From: Haloechinothrix halophila YIM 93223
GTDB lineage: Bacteria; Actinomycetota; Actinomycetes; Mycobacteriales; Pseudonocardiaceae
Length of the DNA: 64,000 bases
Assembly (NCBI RefSeq): GCF_000504245.1
Contig: NZ_KI632509.1
Location: forward strand, 2,833,751-2,897,750
Direction of reading: 5' to 3'
Shown here: one piece after another, positions 59,641 to 64,000 of the stretch
Numbering within the stretch: the stretch's first letter is position 1
Layout of the letters: the number at the start of each line of letters is the position of its first letter
Notes under the pieces: generated by a model
Seen by the model: the letters and a program-made list of their open reading frames with translations, nothing else
Databases searched by the model: none
What the model was told of the DNA's origin: nothing
Position numbers and translations under genes: made by a program

Positions 59641-59660
59641 CACTATTCAACACTATCAAG
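59641..59660. promoter_or_regulatory. Direct repeats in the deoR-gal promoter region
   Basis: CACTATTCAA and CACTATCAAG are adjacent decamer repeats, followed by CATAGTCGAC. DeoR-family repressors often bind direct repeats of 8-10 bases. It lies 141 bp before the regulator start and 119 bp before the cyclophilin-like start, so either gene may be affected. Confidence 0.35.
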
Positions 59661-59800
59661 CATAGTCGACCATTACGTCAGATGTTTTCTGTTTGCATAT
59701 GTGTGATTGTGATACGGTCTGGTGGGCGAGCAGCGCCGCTGGGGTCGATGCGGGTACGGCAGCTGCATCGCTGTGGTCCGAGGTAAGGAGTGAGGCGAAC

Positions 59801-60598
59801 GTGCTCGCGGCGCAACGTCAGGCGCACATCCTGGAGCAGGTCCGGCGAAACGGCGGTGTCCGGGTCACCGACCTCACCCTGGAGTTCGGCGTGTCCGACA
59901 TGACCATCCGGCGCGACCTCGACGCGCTGGCCCGGCGTCACCTGGTCGAAAAGGTGCACGGCGGCGCCACCGCGGCGGCCCCAGGCAGTGCCGAGGAGCC
60001 CGGATTCGAAACAAAGGCAACGCACGCGCAGGCGGAGAAGGAGGCCATCGCAGCCGCAGCCTCCCGGCTGGTGTATCCGGGCGCCGCGATCGGGCTGTCC
60101 GCGGGCACGACCACGTGGCGGTTGGCGCATCGACTCCGCGACATCCCCGATATCACGGTGGTGACCAACTCCATCCGGATCGCGGAGGTCTTCCATCATG
60201 CGCCGCGCGCGGACCAGACAGTGGTGCTGACCGGCGGGGTGCGGACACCCTCGGACGCGCTTGTCGGCCCGATCGCCGTGTCGGCGCTGCACTCGCTCAA
60301 CCTCGACCTGGTCGTCGTCGGCGCCCACGGGATGGACGAGCGGGCAGGCTTCACCACACCGAACCTCCTGGAGGCCGACACCGACCGCGCACTCGTCACT
60401 GCTGGGCGCCGGCTCGTCGTCGTGGCAGACCACACCAAGTGGGGGGTCGTCGGTATCAGCACCTTCGCCGATCTCGGCGAGGCCGACGTCGTCACCGACG
60501 CTGGCCTCGCCGAGCAGGCACAGCGGCTGTTGGAGGAGCGGGCAGGCGAACTGATCGTGGTGCCGGTGGGCGACCCCGGCCATGAGGAGGCGTCGTGA
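59801..60598 (+). CDS. DeoR-family transcriptional repressor of the gal operon
   Basis: 265 residues from GTG 59801, with AGGAG about ten bases upstream. N-terminal helix-turn-helix (RVTDLTLEFGVSDMTIRRDLDALAR), the linker VEKVHGGA typical of sugar-phosphate-sensing DeoR proteins, and effector domain with GLSAGTTTWRLA, VVTNSIRIAE, VVLTGG. Probably sensing a sugar phosphate of galactose metabolism. Stop overlaps galT start (GTGA). Confidence 0.9.
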   Translation: MLAAQRQAHILEQVRRNGGVRVTDLTLEFGVSDMTIRRDLDALARRHLVEKVHGGATAAAPGSAEEPGFETKATHAQAEKEAIAAAASRLVYPGAAIGLSAGTTTWRLAHRLRDIPDITVVTNSIRIAEVFHHAPRADQTVVLTGGVRTPSDALVGPIAVSALHSLNLDLVVVGAHGMDERAGFTTPNLLEADTDRALVTAGRRLVVVADHTKWGVVGISTFADLGEADVVTDAGLAEQAQRLLEERAGELIVVPVGDPGHEEAS

Positions 60599-61676
60599 AG
60601 CGCACGACCGCGCGGCTGGCCGACGGCCGGGAGATCATCTACTTCGACTCCGCCGATGACGCCGTCCGGGACCTCGACGATCCACGCGACTTGCCGGAGA
60701 CGGCGACGGCATCCGAGATCCGCTACGACCCCCTCCTGGACGAGTGGGTAGCGATCGCATCACATCGGCAGACCCGTACCCACCTGCCGCCCGCGGCGGA
60801 GTGTCCACTGTGTCCATCCACTACTGAGCGACAGACCGAGATCCCCTCCCCGGACTACGACGTGGTGGTGTTCGAGAACCGCTTCCCCTCCTTCGCCGGG
60901 AACGTGGCCGACGTGCCCGGCACGGTCGATCCAGGCGAGGACCTGTTCCCCCGCCGGCCCGGCATCGGCCGATGCGAGGTGGTCTGCTTCACCAGCGACC
61001 ACGAAACCACGTTCAGCCAGCTGACCCCCGAGCGGGTGCGCTTGATCGTGGAGGCGTGGACGGACCGGACGAGCGAGCTGACCACGCTCGCGAACGTGGA
61101 GCAGGTGTTCTGCTTCGAGAACAAAGGCGAGGAAATCGGCGTCACGCTGCACCACCCGCACGGGCAGATCTACGCCTACCCGTTCGTCACCCCACGCACC
61201 CGGCGCATGCTGGACGTCGCGCACCGCCACCGCGAACGCACCGGGCGAAACCTGTTCGCCGATGTGCTCGCGGCCGAACGCGCCGCACGCACCCGGATCG
61301 TCGCGGAAACCGTGCACTGGACCGCGTTCGTGCCCGCCGCGTCACGATGGCCGATCGAAGTCCATCTCTACCCCCACCGGCACGTTCCCGACCTGCCCGC
61401 GCTCACCGACGACGAACGGGACGACTTCGCCCGCCTCTACCTCGACGTGCTGCGCCGGATGGACGGCCTCTACGGCATGCCGATGCCCTACATCGCGGCC
61501 TGGCAGCAGGCACCCGTGCGCATCGACCGGGACCTCGCCTACCTGCACCTGCAGCTGTTCTCGATCCGCCGCGCCCCCGGCAAGCTGAAGTACCTCGCCG
61601 GCTCCGAGTCCGGCATGGGCTCGTTCATCAACGACGTCATTCCCGAGGAAGCCGCCCGCCGCCTCCGGGATGCCGG

Positions 61677-61680
<4 letters not shown>
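60595..61680 (+). CDS. galT: Galactose-1-phosphate uridylyltransferase
   Basis: 361 residues from GTG 60595. Zn site C70-x2-C73, nucleotidylated His189 in HPHGQ (187-191), and IEVHLYPHRHVPDL for the second His site; QLFSIRRAPGKLKYLAGSE is the family's substrate loop. Transfers UMP from UDP-glucose to galactose-1-phosphate in the Leloir pathway. Overlaps galK by 4 bp. Confidence 0.95.
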
Positions 61681-62723
<1,043 letters not shown>

Positions 62724-63078
62724 ACGGCAAGCCTGCCCGCAGCGCGGATCCGGACCTCACCGTGACCGATCTCGCTGACCTTGCGGCGCTGAACCCGCTC
62801 GGGTTCCCCTTCGAGTCGCTCGTCGTACGCGACTTGCGCGTGTACGCGCAAGCCCGCAAGCCACTGACGCCGAGGTGTTGCAGTACCGCGACAACACCGG
62901 ACTCGAAGTGGATGCGGTCGTCGAGGCAGCGGATGGCCGGTGGGGCGCCTTCGACGTCACCGCCGCCACGACGGTGTCTCCGTCACCCCTATCGGCGCCC
63001 TGGGACCCTGACCACGTCGACCCTGACCACGTCGGATGACAGATATGGCCGCTTGCCACGCACGTGAAATGGCGATCT

Positions 63079-63093
63079 TGCCATTGATTGGCA
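63079..63093. promoter_or_regulatory. IclR operator, site 2
   Basis: TGCCATTGATTGGCA is the exact complement of site 1 (58267-58281), with flanks conserved at most positions. It lies 171 bp before the SDR start at 63265. A nearby TGGC-GATCTT-GCCA (63069-63083 region) overlaps it and may be a weaker half. Confidence 0.65.
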
Positions 63094-63264
63094 TCATCCC
63101 TGTCGCGAGGAAGCCGGCTCGTCCATCGTTGCGGCCACGCCCCGACGCTCACCGGACCGGCTCACCCGAAAGGCCGCGAGTATGACCCTCCTTCCGGCCT
63201 AGGTCTTGTGCGGGACGTATCCCTTCACCAGCAGGTACTAGCCAGTTTCCAACGGAGGTAATCC

Positions 63265-64000
63265 ATGACGGATCAGGAGTCGACGGGTCGCAAGGTCGCG
63301 CTCGTGACCGGCGGGGGGCGCGGCATCGGCCGGGCCACCGTCCTGGAGTTCGCGCGCGCCGGTTTCGATGTGGTGATCAACTACAGCCGTAGCGAGACAC
63401 CCGCGCAGGAGGTCGCCGGCCTTGCCGAGGGGCTTGGCGCGAAGGCGATGCCGGTGCGGGCCGATGTCACCGACGACACCGCCGTACGCGAGATGGCGGC
63501 AGCCGTGGCCGAGCGGTTCGGGCGCCTCGACGCGTTGGTGAACAACGCGGGCATGACCACGGACACTCCGCCGTCCGATCTCGACGGCCTGTCTATGGCC
63601 GAATGGGACCGGATCTTCGCGGTGAACGTGCGCGGCACGTTTCAGGTGACCAGAGCTTGTGTGCCGCTGTTGCGTGACTCGGCCCCCGCCGCCGTTGTCA
63701 ACCTGTCCAGCGTCGTCGGGTTGCGTCCCGGCCCGCAGCCGTTTCCCTACGCGGCCAGCAAGGCCGCCGTAGCGAACCTGACCCGCACCTTCGCGGGCGC
63801 ACTCGGCCCGGAGATCCGGGTCAACGCCGTCGCGCCCGGCTGGATGGAAGGTGAGTGGATGGAACACGCTCTCGGCGACTCCTACGACGAGCTGATGGCT
63901 AGGAGGGCCAAGCGGACGCCGCTGCGCCGGTGCGTCACCTCCGATGAGGTCGGTACGACGATCGTCAACTTGGCGACCGCCAACCCGTTCGTCAACGGCG
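63265..64000 (+). CDS. Short-chain dehydrogenase/reductase, C-terminus beyond window
   Basis: ATG 63265-63267 with GGAGG at 63254-63258. 245 residues visible: TGGGRGIGRA cofactor loop, YSRSE after strand 2 (NADP-like), NNAG, LSSVVG with catalytic Ser, YAASK with Tyr/Lys, and VNAVAPGWMEGEW. FabG-like sugar or alcohol dehydrogenases such as L-rhamnose or L-fucose dehydrogenase belong to this family, and the upstream operator shared with the rhamnosidase operon makes an oxidative rhamnose route attractive. The last 15 or so residues lie outside. Confidence 0.88.
   Translation, partial: MTDQESTGRKVALVTGGGRGIGRATVLEFARAGFDVVINYSRSETPAQEVAGLAEGLGAKAMPVRADVTDDTAVREMAAAVAERFGRLDALVNNAGMTTDTPPSDLDGLSMAEWDRIFAVNVRGTFQVTRACVPLLRDSAPAAVVNLSSVVGLRPGPQPFPYAASKAAVANLTRTFAGALGPEIRVNAVAPGWMEGEWMEHALGDSYDELMARRAKRTPLRRCVTSDEVGTTIVNLATANPFVNG

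Noticed and set aside
63010-63036. Two copies of CCCTGACCACGTCGA
   Set aside because: A 15-bp duplicate inside the decayed region, with no sign of array structure or function; not a CRISPR.

Overview
The window is high-GC DNA with dense, often 4-bp-overlapping operons, GTG/TTG starts, leaderless-looking starts and very few TTA codons. That, plus many aromatic-catabolism, IclR/LysR/DeoR and MBL-fold genes, points to a chromosomal accessory region of a soil actinomycete. A Pseudonocardiaceae-type genome (Amycolatopsis and relatives) is my best guess; this rests on gene style, not on a marker gene.

Layout. 1-1137: a secreted 5'-nucleotidase-type metallophosphatase (cut by the window edge), then 0.7 kb without genes holding two identical palindromes. 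1831-5442: a 486-bp sequence occurs twice in direct orientation with one mismatch; each copy carries a complete F420-type nitroreductase gene, and between them lie a VapBC pair, an ECF sigma factor with a SnoaL-like tail and a RibD/DHFR-like reductase. 5443-11523 (minus): a homogentisate operon (MBL protein, FAD monooxygenase, homogentisate dioxygenase, unknown conserved protein, fumarylacetoacetase, remnant of a CoA-transferase), punctuated by two copies of a covarying palindrome that supplies the stop codon of the gene before it; a 5'-truncated MarR gene faces it. 11977-19295: IclR, a YtcJ-type amidohydrolase, a nitrate/sulfonate/taurine-type ABC importer and a divergent LysR. 19341-22730: an N-terminally short NAD-glutamate dehydrogenase.

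22917-28718 (plus): homoprotocatechuate (3,4-dihydroxyphenylacetate) meta-cleavage genes: MBL protein, FAH-RraA fusion, DapA-like class I aldolase, semialdehyde dehydrogenase, ring-cleavage dioxygenase. 28737-35739 (minus): MFS exporter/importer, two short-chain dehydrogenases, two class III aminotransferases and an aldehyde dehydrogenase, a plausible amine/amino-acid arm that could deliver arylacetates to the neighbouring pathways. 36203-40884: a LysR-controlled P450-ferredoxin-ferredoxin reductase set and an IclR regulator. 41098-45615: an aromatic-acid transporter, a VanA/VanB Rieske demethylase with a small protein between the subunits, and TenA.

45898-64000: alpha/beta hydrolases, a quercetinase-like bicupin, an MBL protein, a GH78 alpha-L-rhamnosidase in one operon with a Dpp/Opp-type importer (with a permease-ATPase fusion), an IclR regulator, a cyclophilin-like protein, a DeoR-galT-galK operon and an SDR. 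I propose that this half is a plant flavonoid-glycoside utilisation island: import of rhamnosides, removal of rhamnose, dioxygenolytic ring opening, ester hydrolysis, O-demethylation and aromatic uptake. An almost identical 15-bp palindrome sits at the IclR start codon and upstream of the last SDR gene, tying these two ends together as one regulon. Signs of decay (galK tail, DUF4143 fragment, hydrolase with an internal in-frame deletion) show that the region has been rearranged recently.
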